Positions 44,779 to 57,310 of a stretch of DNA of 64,000 bases are shown in pieces (the stretch's first letter is position 1; the number at the start of each line of letters is the position of its first letter). Source of the DNA: Strongyloides papillosus (Eukaryota; Nematoda; Chromadorea; Rhabditida; Strongyloididae); the NCBI GenBank assembly GCA_005656395.1, contig SRSI01000008.1, positions 62,001 through 126,000 of the forward strand. Direction: 5' to 3'. The notes under the pieces are model-generated. The model worked only from the letters and a program-made list of their open reading frames with translations, did no database searches and was not told the origin of the DNA. The position numbers were made by a program, and so were the translations under genes.

Positions 44779-45106
44779 CAGTAAAATTTTATAAGACTTG
44801 GTGTCAAGGTATGCCAGAAAAACTAGATATACAAACTATCTATTTTATAAGTAAGACTTTATTAATTTAAATTGTGGCCACCTAAAGTAACATACAATAA
44901 ACATAAACAACGAAACTTAAATACTTACAATTTAATGGAAGGATATTACTTAATAAGCTTAAGTAGCAATGATAAAATGAGATAATATTAAATATTTAAA
45001 ATGGAGAAAGATTTTGGAATGGCTTTGGCATACCGTTCCAAAAATACAATAGTACAAAAAGTCCAGGGTTTCCTCATAAGATGTAAACTCATCTTATTTA
45101 CCAATA
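44779..45106 (+). repeat. Dispersed ~330 bp repeat, copy 1
   Basis: From CAGTAAAATTTTATAAGACT to AACTCATCTTATTT this segment matches 61260-61590 at roughly 90% by eye. It contains a palindromic TTTTGGAATGG..CCGTTCCAAAA and a terminal hairpin ATAAGATG..CATCTTAT. The copy at 61260 interrupts one arm of an inverted duplication, which shows that the unit is mobile. The short ORF at 45001 is part of it and not a gene. Confidence 0.85.
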
Positions 45107-45199
45107 CAAACAAGATGTCCCAAAAAAGAAACAATATTTTTATCCATTTAGAGTTATCTCTTTATTTTTTATTTTTAAAAATTTAACAAACAAAAAGAT

Positions 45200-45720
45200 T
45201 TATTTTTTATCAGGAAGTGCAATTTTATATAAAGTAGAATCATAAATTGTCAGGAGACCAGCAATGAAATAAACAATTCCCACTTCAAAATGACCAAGGA
45301 CTTTGCCACTTATGAATTTTATTAAACTTAAATCAGTGTAAGTGTTTTGAATATTAAAATACAGACCTATTTCACCAATTCCACAAATGAAGTAAGCTAG
45401 AACGCATAAGTATATTGAAATCATGCTTTTATTGTAACAGAAAATTGAATGGCAAAAGAATCCAAGGAAGTTGTATAAGGCTACAAGTACTGTAAATGAT
45501 AAAATGCCCAGGTGAACGTAAGTAAGGGCATCATATAAATTCCATTTAAAAGGTTGAAAATGGAGGCATTGCCTTAATTTGACATAAATCAGCTGCTGAT
45601 TCTTTACAGTAACCAGGTCCTACAATAATAAGAAAACCTGCACCAATTGTTTGTCCTTATGTTATTAGACGTACAATAAAAAGCTTTAAATCAGTTAGAA
45701 GGTGCATAAGTTTTTTTTAT
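45200..45720 (-). pseudogene. Four-helix membrane protein (MARVEL-like topology), damaged
   Basis: On the minus strand the sequence reads LKLFIVRLIT, an in-frame TAA (about 45660), then GQTIGAGFLIIVGPGYCKES. After a 1-nt shift near 45572 it continues as RQCLHFQPFKWNLYDALTYV and four hydrophobic spans, including HLGILSFTVLVALYNFLGFF, MISIYLCVLAYFICGIGEIG and VGIVYFIAGLLTIY. It stops near 45200 with ALPDKK. Four spans with a short loop holding two Cys suit MARVEL/tetraspan proteins of vesicle membranes. The name is not certain. A stop plus a frameshift make this copy defective as read. Confidence 0.5.
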
Positions 45721-46509
45721 AAATGATATGAATAAAAATGTAATATTTATACTATAAAAAACTATTGATAACTTTTATTCCTTTTTTTAATCACTTTTTA
45801 AAGTTTCAATCAACAGGTGTATTGATATGTGTATTTTTGACAATTTAAATTTATAGTAATATTTATAAAAGTGTCCAAAAAATTTGTAAAGTAGTGATAA
45901 ATACTTAAAATAAAAAATGATAAATAAAATTTTATAAAATATGATTAATCCAAGCCTAGTATTGATATTTGTTTTTGTTATTTCATTGATATTTACAAAA
46001 ATTAAAGAGATTTTCAAATGTTATTTGTAGGTTTTGTTACATCAATAAATTTTTAGTTTCGTTTAGTTGGTATTTATCATTGTAGTAATATTTTTTGTGT
46101 GGACTACTCGAAGTTTCGACTTGAGAACAATTATATACTGTTAAGTAAAATAACAATTTTAAAAAAATTGTTAAAATTTCGAATAGGATAATAATTTTCT
46201 ATTTATATATTACATTAATTATCACATTCTGTTGTTGTAATTTCCAAGTGAATTCATATCAAACCATTCTTGATATTCCTTACTAAAAAATCTTAACTAG
46301 CCATAGATTTTAATATAATATCCAACCTTTTGAATAATATTTTAGAAAAAAATATTCTATTGATAATTTCACTACAATTATCATATTACGAAAACACGAA
46401 ATAATTCTTCTTCTAATAGTCTAATTTTACCATTATAAGAATTATTAAAAATATTGCATTCTAATTAAAATATAGACATATCTATCATCTCCAAGGCTGA
46501 TAATCTAAA

Positions 46510-46847
46510 ATGTCCACTACACCAACAACTAATAATGAAGACAATCCATCTCCTGGAGATGAAGTTAAAAAAAACAAAAGTTAGTTTTTTTATCAATTTA
46601 ATAAATACTTTTTATAATTTCATAGTTTATTAAAAAGGAACGTCTTTTAGCAAAGTGTACTGGTGCATTATTTGTAATTACTCCTGTAGCTCTATTTGTA
46701 CGTTTTAAATTTTATGAACAAATCTCAAAATATATTAGAGGAGTAATGGGGATGTGTAAATTATTTTCGATATTGAAACTTTTTTATATCTTAATATATG
46801 TAACTTTATGTGCTGATTTCAAAAAACGCAATATGTTTTTAATCTGA
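46510..46847 (+). CDS. Small single-pass membrane protein (uncertain)
   Basis: Exon 1 MSTTPTTNNEDNPSPGDEVK (46510-46578) ends at AAAA|GTTAGT. After ATTTCATAG at about 46626 the sequence KKERLLAKCTGALFVITPVA then LFVRFKFYEQ follows, with one hydrophobic span and basic flanks typical of small mitochondrial membrane proteins. The phases of the two exons differ by one, so the junction or a base is wrong. The frame runs on into a hydrophobic tail to TGA at 46845. No family is named. Confidence 0.4.
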
Positions 46848-46849
46848 AG

Positions 46850-48440
46850 TCCCGTTCTTGAGATACAGCTACTTAAAAATGTTTTGGTGTGTTATTCTTG
46901 ACCCCCTTAGAGTTATTCGTTTTATCTGAAATTTTACAGGTATATATAGTTTTAAATACTAATAATATAAAAATAAAAAAAAGTTAAAATTTCAAGTTCA
47001 TTCTTGAGGTTTTGGATTTTTTCCAAAATGACCGAAAAAAACCTAAATTCTTACATTTTAAAATGATATATCAGGATTCAGAGAAGAAAATCAAAAAAAA
47101 AAGAAAAAAAGCTATCCTAAGTTTCTCTTTATCTTACATTTTAAGTATAAACCCAAGAAAATCGGAAAACTTTAAGTACTATAAAATCGTTTTGGAAAAT
47201 TTTTGAAAAAAAATGTTTTGAAAAAAATTTTTTGTGTTTTTTTAAAAAAAACATGTCAAGATGAAACTTTTTTGGTGAAGTGGTTTTACAACTTTTATGT
47301 AGAATAAACTTCTCTATCAAATGAGATATATATCGAACTGATACATTTTGTCGTTCTTGAGATATAAAGAAAAAAGTAATTTTTATATATTAAAAAAAAG
47401 TGCATTTTTTGGATTTCAAGAACGTAAAAAAGTTTCAATACGTTGATTTTCTTAAAAAATCGCAAAACGTTGCCCTGGGGAATTTTGTTACGAACATTTT
47501 AAGATATTAACCGTTAATTTATCTCTATTCATTCTTGAGATAATCTCAAAGTAAATGCAGCAATTTTTTTTTCAACTTTTTAGAGTTTTTAAAAAAAGTA
47601 TCTAAAGATGAAATTTTCTCGATATAAAATGTTAACAAAATTTATGTGGAATGTAATTCTCTATCGAATAACATATAGATCGTCTTAATCCCATTATCTG
47701 TTCTCGAGATAGATCTCATTAAGTACCAAATTCTGAAATTCGGTACCTCTATTTTTCCGTCAATACAGATTTTTTTACTCAAAATTCCACATATAGACGT
47801 AATTTTAATGCTTATTACATGCAAACTACAAAATTTACCAAAAAAGTCCGATCCCGAAAATAGTAAGTCATCGGAAATTTCCCCCATCTTTGAAGAAAAG
47901 TTTACCTCTTTAAATGATTTTTGTTAAATGCACTCTTTTTTATTAAAATAAAAATGCATTTTAATGTGCTCAATAGAAAAAATAAATATTAGATTCATTT
48001 GAATTTTTGCTCTTGAGATACGTCTATTTAAATGAGAATAATCTTGAAATGTTGTGATCCCCTAAAACTTTTTAAAAATGATCCTAATAACTAGAAATTT
48101 CACAGGTACGTCAATTTCTTATGGTTGTTATATATAAACAATAAAATTTACAAAAAAGTCCGATCCCAGAAAATAGTAAGTCATCAAAAATTCCTCTATA
48201 TCTCAGAGGAAAAGTTTACTTCTTAAATAGTTTTCGTTATATGCACTTTTTTTATTAAAATAAAAATGTATTTTAAACATGTTGAACAGAAGAAATAAAT
48301 ATTAGCTTCATTTGAATTTTTGCTTTTGAGATACATCTACTTCATTGAGAATAATATTAAAATTTGTAATCTCCCAAAAAAAATTACAAGAACAACTGAT
48401 TCTTTGAAAGAAAAACAAAAAACAACAATTTATAAAAGTC
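46850..48440 (+). repeat. Diverged repeat field with a recurrent CTTGAGATA core; 308 bp tandem pair
   Basis: TTCTTGAGATA-like words recur at about 46857, 47351, 47532, 47694 (TCTCGAGATA), 48012 and 48312, each followed by C/T-rich ACTTA text. Two units are clearly tandem: AAAAAAGTCCGATCCC at 47842 and 48150, with matching text through TTTGAATTTTTGCTCTTGAGATAC (period ~308 bp). A reversed relative is at 61765. Small ORFs inside are chance. Confidence 0.75.
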
Positions 48441-49689
48441 ATTGGATTAATTGTTTTAAACAATTTTAAATATTAATTTATATTTTTAAGAATATAGTAT
48501 ATCAGATGGGTGGAAAAATTGGTTTTTATTTAATTATATATAATTTTTGTGCCGATTAAGATTTTTTTTAATCAGTGCAATATAGGATATATGAAAATTA
48601 TTACGATATGATAAAAAAATTAAAATCAAATTATATTTGGCTTTTTGAGATTTAACAAAATTTTCATTAAATATCATTTATTCTAGAATAGAATAGGTTT
48701 TTTCCTCTAAGTCTTTTATGTTAAAATGATCTAAACTAAATTGTCTCAAAATACCGCAATCTAGCCACACATTTGAAAAATTTTGAAAAAATGTTTACAA
48801 ATTTATGATAAAGCGATGCACATACTTATTTTTAAAAAAATGTAAAAATATCAAAAAGTTTTGCTATGCTTTATAAGAACTGGATAAAAAAGTTAGCTAA
48901 AATTCTAAGTCGAAACTATTCATCAAAACATTTTAAAAGTAAATTTTATAATATTTTATTAAAAAAATTCATCAATACTTTGATTTAAATATATTTTTAT
49001 TTTTTTAAAGTCTATATAAATTTTTTACTACGAAAAGTGTCTGAGTAATTGTTTTGATTTATTTTTAATCTTATCAATTTAGAGAAATATTTTTATCATT
49101 TTGAATACATTAAAAATTTGCGTTCTTATTTTTATAATACATTTTAAAAAGTTTTGTCAAAAAAATATAAAACAAAATAAAAAATATGCATTAAATTTGT
49201 AAAAGTATTTTTTATTATGCAACCAAAATGCGAAATTATAAAATAACAATCGCAAAAATTGGATTATTTTAGGTTAAATAATTATGAAATACTTATGATC
49301 AACCTCAAATATTATTAATATTTTAAAAAATTAGCCAAACTTAATATTAATCTCTATTTTTAATTTTTATCATATTAATTAACTTAAAACTTGCATATTA
49401 ACACTAATCAGAAGTCTAACGTAAACATTGTTCTTAATTTTTTATTTTTATATTAAAAATTCGTAAAAAATTATTCAAACTTAGAATATCAAATGAATTT
49501 AAAATCATGAGGATATATAATAAAACAATTTTGATAAAGTATGTTTTATAAGCTTTTAATGTTCAAAAACCTATAAAATTTTAATAATAATTATTAATAT
49601 TATAAAATACAAAAATGTTACTTGGAATATTAATATGTGTGTTATTATAAAACAAAAGATTTTTAAGTTTTTTAAATTCTAACATTTTA
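48441..49689. other. AT-rich intergenic DNA, no gene seen
   Basis: Over 1.2 kb of poly-A/T-rich sequence with no coding or repeat structure that could be bounded. Confidence 0.5.
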
Positions 49690-49815
49690 AAAAAATTCCC
49701 GCAAGTATGTCGACGAACACAGCGAGTTGCTGCTTATGGAAAAAAAGTCCAGCCCTGTGGGCAAGCAGCGACGAGCGAAGCGAGGCTGCGGCTTGTTTGC
49801 CTTTAACGTGAGTTT
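49690..49815 (+). other. GC-rich island with hairpin
   Basis: About 115 bp of sharply GC-richer DNA (for example CAGCGACGAGCGAAGCGAGG). CAAGCAGC near 49772 pairs with GCTGC..GCTTG near 49785-49796 across a GC-rich loop, giving a bulged hairpin. It abuts the 3' end of the helicase fragment and has no counterpart elsewhere in the window. It may be a mobile-element end or transferred DNA. Confidence 0.6.
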
Positions 49816-49821
49816 ATCCGC

Positions 49822-51154
49822 TTATTTACTATCCTTCATATAGTGAAGAATAGGATATCCTAAAATCTTTTCTCTTTGACTTGGTTGTACTTCATATAAT
49901 TCAAATGGAGGTAACTGGTTCATGTCACCTAAGAAGCATACGTTGGATGTTGGAAACTTGCTAAGAAGTAATATTGCTGTTGATGTTCTGACTTGTGATG
50001 CTTCATCTACTATTTTGTGGTCAAAACCATTCTCTGTGTATGCTTTTGGTATTCCTCCTATAAGTAAATCTATTGTGCAAACAAAGATTTTTGGATTGAT
50101 ATATTTCATTATTAAACTGGGTAACTTAGTTTCGGTATTTTTTAATCTACTTTTAGCATCATTTAAGTTTTTAAAATAATCTTCATTCAGATCTGTAACA
50201 TTGGCCTTTAGAGAGCCGTATGATGCTTTATTGGATTGATAGAGTTGTAATTTATCTCTATCAATTTTTTCCATCTTGTCTTTTATACGCTCAAGACCGT
50301 GGCGGAAGTAGTATAATTCAGATCTGTTGTGTGTATCAGGATAGCGTACCATTGCCGATTTTGATTTTATTGACAAAACCATATTCGTCTCCGGGTCCCA
50401 AGTGAATAATCTTTCAAGTATGGCATCGCAGGCTTTGTTTGTTGGACCAACTACAAGATATCGTTTCCCGTAAGTTATTCCTGTTAACAAAGCGCTGCAT
50501 ATGGATTGTGTTTTTCTAGTACCAGCAAGGAGCTAAGCATGATATCAATTTTGTACCACCACATATTGAGTTTGCTAACGCTTTTTGATGTTCATCCAAA
50601 GTGTCGTCGTGTAGTAAATTTCCTCTGTAAGATAACAGTGGAAACGTATTAATGTCAGATCTGAAGTCATGTTTTAAAATATCTAAAATAGGTATACTCA
50701 TTTGTGTTCTCCAAAATGGCTTTAATTTTTCTTCTGCATCATCCTGATTAGTGAAAGGTATGATACCTGAAGGAATGCATTCGAACGATATTGATGAAGC
50801 CTTAGAAATTATAGGTCGTAGGTAAAAGTTTAATGCATTGATGTCATCGTTATCTTCATACGGCATTTCTACCGTGACATCTACTTCTTTACAAAATCCA
50901 TTTGTCACCTTTACTGGCTTCGCAAAGGTCATGAATCCTTTAACAGAGTGCATTGTTTCATTGTGTTCGTACAGGTAACCATCGACTCGTGTCATAGTCT
51001 TATATTCGAAACGTATTTTACATGGATTGCCTGCATTATAGCCTTTTGTTATCACTGAACTAGCATGGATTGCTTCGCCATCTTTCAGAAGTAGACTCAC
51101 CCCATACTCACCTGCGAATAAACATTTTTCCAAAAAAATTAAATTTTTATACAT
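49822..51154 (-). pseudogene. UPF1-type SF1 helicase fragment
   Basis: On the minus strand an N-terminal beta-rich region starts after an acceptor-like TTATTCGCAG (GEYGVSLLLKDGEAIH, RFEYKTMTRVDGYLYE..) and runs to LDEHQKALANSICGG. A frameshift near 50530 falls within the Walker A region, which reads AGTRKTQS instead of AGTGKT. Then VVGPTNKACDAILERL (motif Ia), HKIVDEASQVRTSTA (Walker B, DEAS) and CFLGDMNQLPPFE (motif III) follow. Motifs IV-VI are missing because the frame stops at 49822. DEASQ and GDxxQLPP are hallmarks of UPF1/SMUBP2/ZNFX1-type helicases and of helicases from some mobile elements. G+C is higher than in host genes. With a damaged Walker A and no second RecA domain it cannot be active. 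Confidence 0.7.
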
Positions 51155-51242
51155 ATCAAAATGAACATAAAAAATTACAAAAAAGCTGTACTAAATGTAA
51201 TTAATTGGTAACAACTAAATAATGGACCTTATATTTAACTTA

Positions 51243-53082
51243 TTAAACATTATAAATGATTTCTAATACTATGTTAGAATACTCTAGTAAAGACTCGCTG
51301 CCAGAAAAAGTATAATTATTGAATAATGTCATTAATTTTACATTTTTCCCATCCATTAATATTGCTCCAGATATTTTACTGATTCTCGTAATATCAGAAA
51401 TATTACAAAAGTCAATATCTTTTAAAGATTTTATTAATGTTCCTAGTTTTCCTCTTTTTTTAACCAGAGCACTCCTGTTTATTACAGAATGAAAACTTTC
51501 TGCAATATTAGTTGTAAGAACTGTTTGCTTGAAAACTAAACATTGTGAAACTTTAAATTTTTTACCATCAGTTAGCCACTCTTTTAAAAGATAATTTTTA
51601 AATTTTAAAATTGAATTCTTTTTTTCTCTCAATAAATTTGCTATTCTTAAAATTTCAGGTTCAATGTGGACAGAATAAAATAAAAGACACTTATCTAAAG
51701 GAAAGAAAAACAATGTATAACAATGCTTAATCAATCTATATAAGTCTTTAGCATATCGCAGCTCATAATTCGATCTGAGATCATATCCTTCCACTTTACG
51801 TTGATAGCACAATCCAAGTCCTACAGAGCGTAATTTTTTTTGAATATTTGTAATCGTATGAAAGTAACACAACTGAATCTTACAATCAAATATTTTCATA
51901 GCTGTATCATAAGCAGCAATTTCTTTATCACAAACTATTGTTTTTTGAGAGAATAAAGGGTCGATATTATGAAGTTGACACTCTTTAAAACATTCATTTC
52001 TAACATCTTGGAAAAATTTTTTATATGTGTCAGTCTTCTTATTCATTAGTAAACCAAATATCGCAGCTCTACCCTTTACCATCAATTTCACTTTTAGTTG
52101 AAATAGTATACAATTGGAAATAGTTCTTTGCAACACATTTAAAAGTACCATCCATTACCCATATTGACGATTTACCCGCTTCAACTAAAGCTGGTCCAGA
52201 TGCTAAAATAATGTATTTTTCATCAACAATACGTACAAAGTTTGAACCATATACAGTTGTTTTCAAATCTAGTGGTATATCAGATATGTCAAAGCTTTTT
52301 ATTAAACTTTTGCTTTCAAGATTCTTTATATAAATTTGCTTACTTGGAAAATAAACATCACTTGTAATACCTAATGGATTAAGATTATTACTTATAGCAA
52401 ATTTTGCAGCTAAATTTAACATGATCATATATGAATCACCTAACATTATAAGACCACTTGACACTTTTTTTGACATAATCATCTTGAATTGATCAATCAA
52501 AATTGGAAGAAAAAATATGTCTGAACAATTTTTATGATGCTTTGTTATTTGCATATTTTCTAGTGAAAATGTCCCATCTGCTAAAAATGTAGAAACGCAG
52601 TCTTTTTTACTTGTATTACAATTGAGATCTTTATTTTTTATATCATTTGTATATAAATGACGACAGCTAGTACAAATAAATTCGGACAAATTTCTTTTTG
52701 TACTGTTCAAAACATATCTTCTGCCTTTTAAAGCAAACAAATTAGACTCATTTTTGTTAAATTTTAAAAAACATCCTGTATTTTGACTTCTTTGTGTTTC
52801 TAGATTAATAATAATGTGTCCAATATCATTAGCACCAATTGACTTAAAATCAAAACGATAAGCCGATATCTCTTGGTAATTATAATTAATTTCTGACTCA
52901 ACTGACACCTCATTAACATTCATTTCTTTTATTATTGTATATATCGTTTGTCTACATGGTACATTTTTAAAACCTTGAGATTCTAAAGAATTTTTAACTT
53001 TTTGAGCACTAATTCCTGGCACCATATTTAATAAATTCTTTATATGTAACATCGCTGATTCATTAAGTTTATGAGATGACAT
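51243..53082 (-). pseudogene. MULE (Mutator-like) transposase, one frameshift
   Basis: Two overlapping minus-strand frames (53082-52069 and 52151-51243) make a protein of about 620 residues. The N-terminus has a helix-turn-helix (PGISAQKVKNSLESQG..CRQTIYTIIKEM), then a Cys-rich part (CTSCRHLY). The DDE core shows SIWVMDGTFKCVAKNYF (first Asp), TIVCDKEIAAYDTAMKIF (second Asp), LCYFHTITNIQKKLR (C-x2-H) and LTTNIAESFHSVINRS (Glu). The frameshift is near 52100, between the first two blocks. No terminal inverted repeats could be defined. MULEs move by cut-and-paste, usually with 8-11 bp target duplications. The helicase fragment lies directly downstream on the same strand, but no link is shown. 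Confidence 0.8.
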
Positions 53083-53160
53083 TTTTTGGTTGATTAAAAA
53101 TCGAAAATTTTGACTTATATATAATTAAATTAACATTTTATTAAAATTTCTTCCCTACCA

Positions 53161-53436
53161 CTATACATATTTTCGTGGTGAGACAACAATTTTACAAAAT
53201 GTAAAATTTTCCAGGTGAGTACTGGGTTTCCCCAGAAGTACACGGCCACTTAGCTTCAAAATTGTTGGATCCTTGTTGGAAGTAGATATTTTAACCATTC
53301 TCATTGGTCGGGATTCTCTATCCAAACGACGATAATTGTATTCAAACTCCTTTAAATACAAAGAAAGAATATTATCTCCAATATCTACGGCATCAAGAAA
53401 AAGCTTAGGATTTGTCAGATCTGTGGTCTCATCCAT
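53161..53436 (-). CDS. Hypothetical 91-codon ORF
   Basis: ATG 53436 gives MDETTDLTNPKLFLDAVDIG, then a charged middle (YNYRRLDRESRPMRMVKIS) and PTILKLSGRVLLGKPS. G+C and codon quality are above background and resemble the helicase fragment at 49822-51154, so it may be the helicase's 5' exon separated by the MULE. A consensus-like donor in the opposite strand (AGGTGAGT) is probably accidental. No family is recognised. Confidence 0.35.
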   Translation of the reverse strand: MDETTDLTNPKLFLDAVDIGDNILSLYLKEFEYNYRRLDRESRPMRMVKISTSNKDPTILKLSGRVLLGKPSTHLENFTFCKIVVSPRKYV

Positions 53437-53439
53437 TAT

Positions 53440-55138
53440 GTAACGTCTATAAAATTATTTGAAAGGTATATAATCAGGCCAAACTTACATGGATAATAAT
53501 AGTTCGTATTTGAATGGAAAATAATCAAATGTTAACTTGAATTATGTGTTAATAATTCTCAGGAGAGGTTGAGCGAGTTTAAAAAGAAGCTGAAAAGTTG
53601 AAATAAATTACAGAGTGATTATTGGAGTATCTGTAGGATATATAAATATGATGGTAAGATCGCGATTATATAAGAAGATACACTATAATCATGTAAATAA
53701 AAATCACACAGTGTGTTGGTGCAGTTGTTGTATGAAGGGGTAAGGTCGTATTCGGCATTCTAAAATGAATACTTTTATTAGTAAATCAGGAATTGATAAA
53801 AGAAAAATGTGTACATAGTATGATAAACTTTAATTTGTAAGGAAGAATAATATAGATATTAAAAAGTGTATAATGGATATACAAAGTGTCGTGGAAGTTG
53901 ATATTGTAACAAGAAGTAGGTGGGCGAGAAGTTCTTAATGCTACTAAATGTTATAATGAACTATGTTAATAAAAATAATTGTGTAGAGGGGGTTGAATTT
54001 GGGATATTCATGTATAAAACTTACATTACGTCAAATTGTTAAAGTGGCATAATTCATGGTAAGTATATCAAAAAATGTAGCTTCATAAGTTAATGTTAAT
54101 TATTCTATTTTATTGTAGAATATAATATGTCAGATCTGTATATAATTAATAAAACTTGGCATATGTTAATAAGAAAAAAAGAATGTAATGGTGTGTTGAA
54201 ATATGTAGATAGGAATATTGGTAGAAAATTCTGGAACATTTGGAAAGTTGATAAAATTTGGTATAACGTTTTCATTCACATATATATTATTGTTATTTTA
54301 TTCTTTCCCATATTAAAGAGGAGAGGTGAGTTTAAGTTGTTAACAACATATTGGTTTATCAGATCTGTCTATAAAATTAGAAATTAACGTGTCTGTAGTA
54401 AAAAACTTACGAAAAAGTTTAGGTCCTTCTTATAATACCAATGACTATCGCATATATATAATAAGAAAGAAAATGTTTGGGAAGTAGGTGTTAAAAATAA
54501 AATTTCATCAAATACTAATGTATATATGCAGGTCATCTGTGGAAAGTTCTAGAAATTTCTCAATGGTGTCATGTTTTTGTACAAAACATTTGTTACGGTT
54601 TCGTCGGTTTTTTTGTGAATTTAATGTAATGGTTTTTTATTTTTTGATGAAGAGGGTTATTGCGATTGGCGACTTTAATATGTCGCAATTTATAATTTAA
54701 CATACTTACAATACAGATCTGAAAAACTTTTTAATAAATGTTATGTAGTAATATAAATATTCCAAGATATTAATATGGTGTTTTTAAATGTTATTGAATA
54801 TTTTGACCCAATAGAAGAATTGACGCAGATGGTGATAGTCAGTGCGTGGTAATTTGATTTATATGAAATGTTGAATAGATCAATCAGATCAAAAAGCAAT
54901 TCGTTTGTTAGAAGATTTGTGGTTTAGAAATGAAGCTTGTTATTATAAAAAGAAAAATGTTATGGATAATGGTCATTTTCAAGTTATTTTTATTTCTGCT
55001 TGATATAGTTCAACATAGTTAATCATGAAGGTTACATCTTCCAGTGGTGTAATAATTAATCTAGATAGTAATGTAAGTTTCTATTGTGGGTATATGTAAA
55101 TGACTAATGTTTAGGAATATGAAAGACTGTTAAAAATT
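53440..55138. other. Region with weak ORFs, no recognised gene
   Basis: A plus-strand frame at 54127-54387 (basic N-half with a Trp-rich segment RKFWNIWKVDKIW and one hydrophobic span) is the best candidate, but it has no known relatives. TCAGATCTG-type words recur at about 54128, 54360 and 54715. The composition is more mixed than in ordinary spacer. Confidence 0.3.
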
Positions 55139-55683
55139 TTCTTGCATCATCCTAAGTTAATTGGTGAAAATTCCGATGAAAGATATTTATCTCTTGCTAA
55201 AAGTTTGTCTGACTTAAGTGACAGAGTTACGAAGTTGGAGGAAAATTTGTTGGAATGCTGCAAGTTAACTCGTTCCTCTATAATGCGTAATGATAAAACA
55301 TTAATTGAGTTAAATAATATTTTCTGCTCTGAAATTAAAAAAGCTAAGGAAATTCTTTCATCCATCAATGGGAAAGTAATGGAGATCAATCAGCCTGCTA
55401 TGAAGGAGGAATTAAAGTCTGATGAGAATGTAAGATTGAATTTATCTGAAAGTGAGAAGGTATCTGAAAAGTATAAGGTAATTCGTAATGGCAAGGTTGA
55501 TGATAACGTGGTAATGTTGAAAGTGTAGATAAATCTACGACTGTACAAAAGAAGAAGAAGAAAACCATTAATAAGGATTCTGAAGCTGAAAATATTTGGT
55601 ATGGCAGTGATTCATCCGTACTAGCATCAGAGGCTTCGTTTGTATGGCTTGACTATGATAATATGGAGATTGATGACGAGTGA
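55139..55683 (+). CDS. Coiled-coil, acidic-tailed protein (one frameshift)
   Basis: A frame starting near 55142 encodes SDERYLSLAKSLSDLSDRVT, then KLEENLLECCKL.. and IKKAKEILSSINGKVM, a clear coiled coil over about 70 residues. At about 55510 a 1-2 nt shift moves the frame; it then continues as VESVDKSTTVQKKKKKTINK, ..ENIWYGSDSSVLASEASFVW and DYDNMEIDDE, ending in TGA at 55681. The end is acidic and serine-rich with an aromatic motif, like a short activation or docking tail. No family is recognised. The downstream sequence on the same strand is a KDM2-like fragment. Confidence 0.45.
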
Positions 55684-56173
55684 AATAATATTAACCTAAA
55701 TTCAGGTAATTTCTGGAATTTTATTATTGTTTTTAAAACGTTGTTATATATTGATAAATCATGGAAAATTATATGCTAACGTACTAGATAAATTTATTAG
55801 GACTTTGTCCGGGGTTTATTTTATAATTAGAGTAAAATTTATTGTGTGAGGCTTTAGTAAAACAAAATGATTCTACAACGAAAATGATGGCCAAATTGTA
55901 TATATAAACTCCTATTTCACCATCATTTCGTCATTATAAATATCTTATATTAATGTAATTGTAATTCTATTTTTAATGTAATTCATTTCAGACCCCGTTT
56001 TTTGTTATTATACTTATTTATATTTCTAATAAAGTCTTCCTTTATGCTTCTTGTACAGTTCTGAATACTTCAAGTAATTATCCTATATTTCTGAAGACTT
56101 TCCAGCATTGCTATCTTACAGATCTAATTAACTATAATTTGTATAAAATTTTAATTATCTCTTAAAATTACAG

Positions 56174-56562
56174 AGTCGGAGAATCGTCAAAGACTATATT
56201 ATACCAATAGATATCCATATTACTACCAACTCTTGTGGTACTTTATAAATAATTTTGTGGAAAAATTTTATGGGTGTTCACATATAAATAAAAGGGAATA
56301 CAAGGAAATGGAAATTTTCGAGGAGTCAATTTTTAACGAAGAGATACAATTTCCGTTAAAATATATTGAAAATATCGACCCATAAATTATCAATAGGAAT
56401 ATTGTAAAATTGATTAAAAATGAACCTTATTATGTTTCTTAAAATTTCACCAAAAGGTTTAATAAGAATAAGATTAATAAAAATGAAGTTAACAAATTAA
56501 CTGAAAGTGAAGTAAAAATTCTTTTAGAATTGGTAGAATATATGAAGAGAGAAAAAATAAAG
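56174..56562 (+). pseudogene. KDM2/KDM7-like JmjC protein fragment, copy 1
   Basis: After acceptor AAATTACAG the frame reads SENRQRLYYTNRYPYYYQLL, WYFINNFVEKFYG.., QFPLKYIENIDP, then TAA (56383) and another TAA (about 56440), KNEVNKLTESEVKILLELVE and donor AAG|GTAATG. It is colinear with copy 2 on the minus strand (ENRQRVMNQYKYPYFYHTLW; FPLKYVENITP; NKLTDREVKILLKLI). It corresponds to the part C-terminal to the JmjC core. Two stops make it non-functional, and the JmjC core exon is not found upstream. Confidence 0.65.
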
Positions 56563-57006
56563 GTAATGAGTTTTCTATATTTTACTTATAATTATGTTCA
56601 AATGTAAGAATAGTAATAATTACAAAATTGGTGATTTGATAAAATATAAGATGATTTTTTCCAATCTTTAAATATTTAATTAACTTTTCAAGTATGTTTC
56701 ACTTATATTTGAAGTGAATCCGTCTCATTTATGAAAATCATTGAGTGATATAGGATTTTTAGAAACTTTATTATGCTTTAAGACCATACAAATACTACTT
56801 TTTGAAACATATAACATGTTACATTTGAAAATCAATAGAAATATTTATTTACATTCTCAATATCTAATTAACTCATGGACTTGACTCATATTTAATAAAA
56901 TTTATTAAATCCATGTTATAAAATGTATCAAAAAAGAATATCATAATCATTTACTGTTATATAAACAATTAAATAATCACAGTTTTAACCATGTAAATTT
57001 AGTTAT

Positions 57007-57310
57007 TATATTTGTAAATATTTTGGGATTTCCGAGATGAATTTTTCTGAATTTTGAATATGTCGATTAAATCATTGTGATTGAGGTGAATTTTGATGGG
57101 AGTACCGTTAACTGACATAATTTTTTAATTACACTTAATTAAGCACATGTCTTCATGAAGAGAAAACAATTGAAACTTCAATTACTGTATTTGTAAATAT
57201 TTTGAGATTTACGAGATGAATTTTTCTAAAATTTATATGTGGTGATAACATCATTGTAACAAACATAAATTCGAATGGGTGTACCGTCAACTGACATAAT
57301 TTTTTTTTTA
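57007..57310 (+). repeat. Tandem pair, ~180 bp unit
   Basis: TTTGTAAATATTTTGGGATT at about 57009 and TTTGTAAATATTTTGAGATT at about 57189 start two diverged copies that both end with GTACCGT(T/C)AACTGACATAAT. Non-coding. Confidence 0.8.

Noticed and set aside
44779..45106. Helitron end suggested by a terminal hairpin
   Set aside because: No CTRR terminus after the hairpin and no 5' TC start; the class of this 330 bp unit stays open.
47012..47206. 64-codon ORF in the CTTGAGATA repeat field
   Set aside because: Lysine/serine-rich translation of repetitive AT-rich sequence; neighbouring repeat units do not keep the frame.
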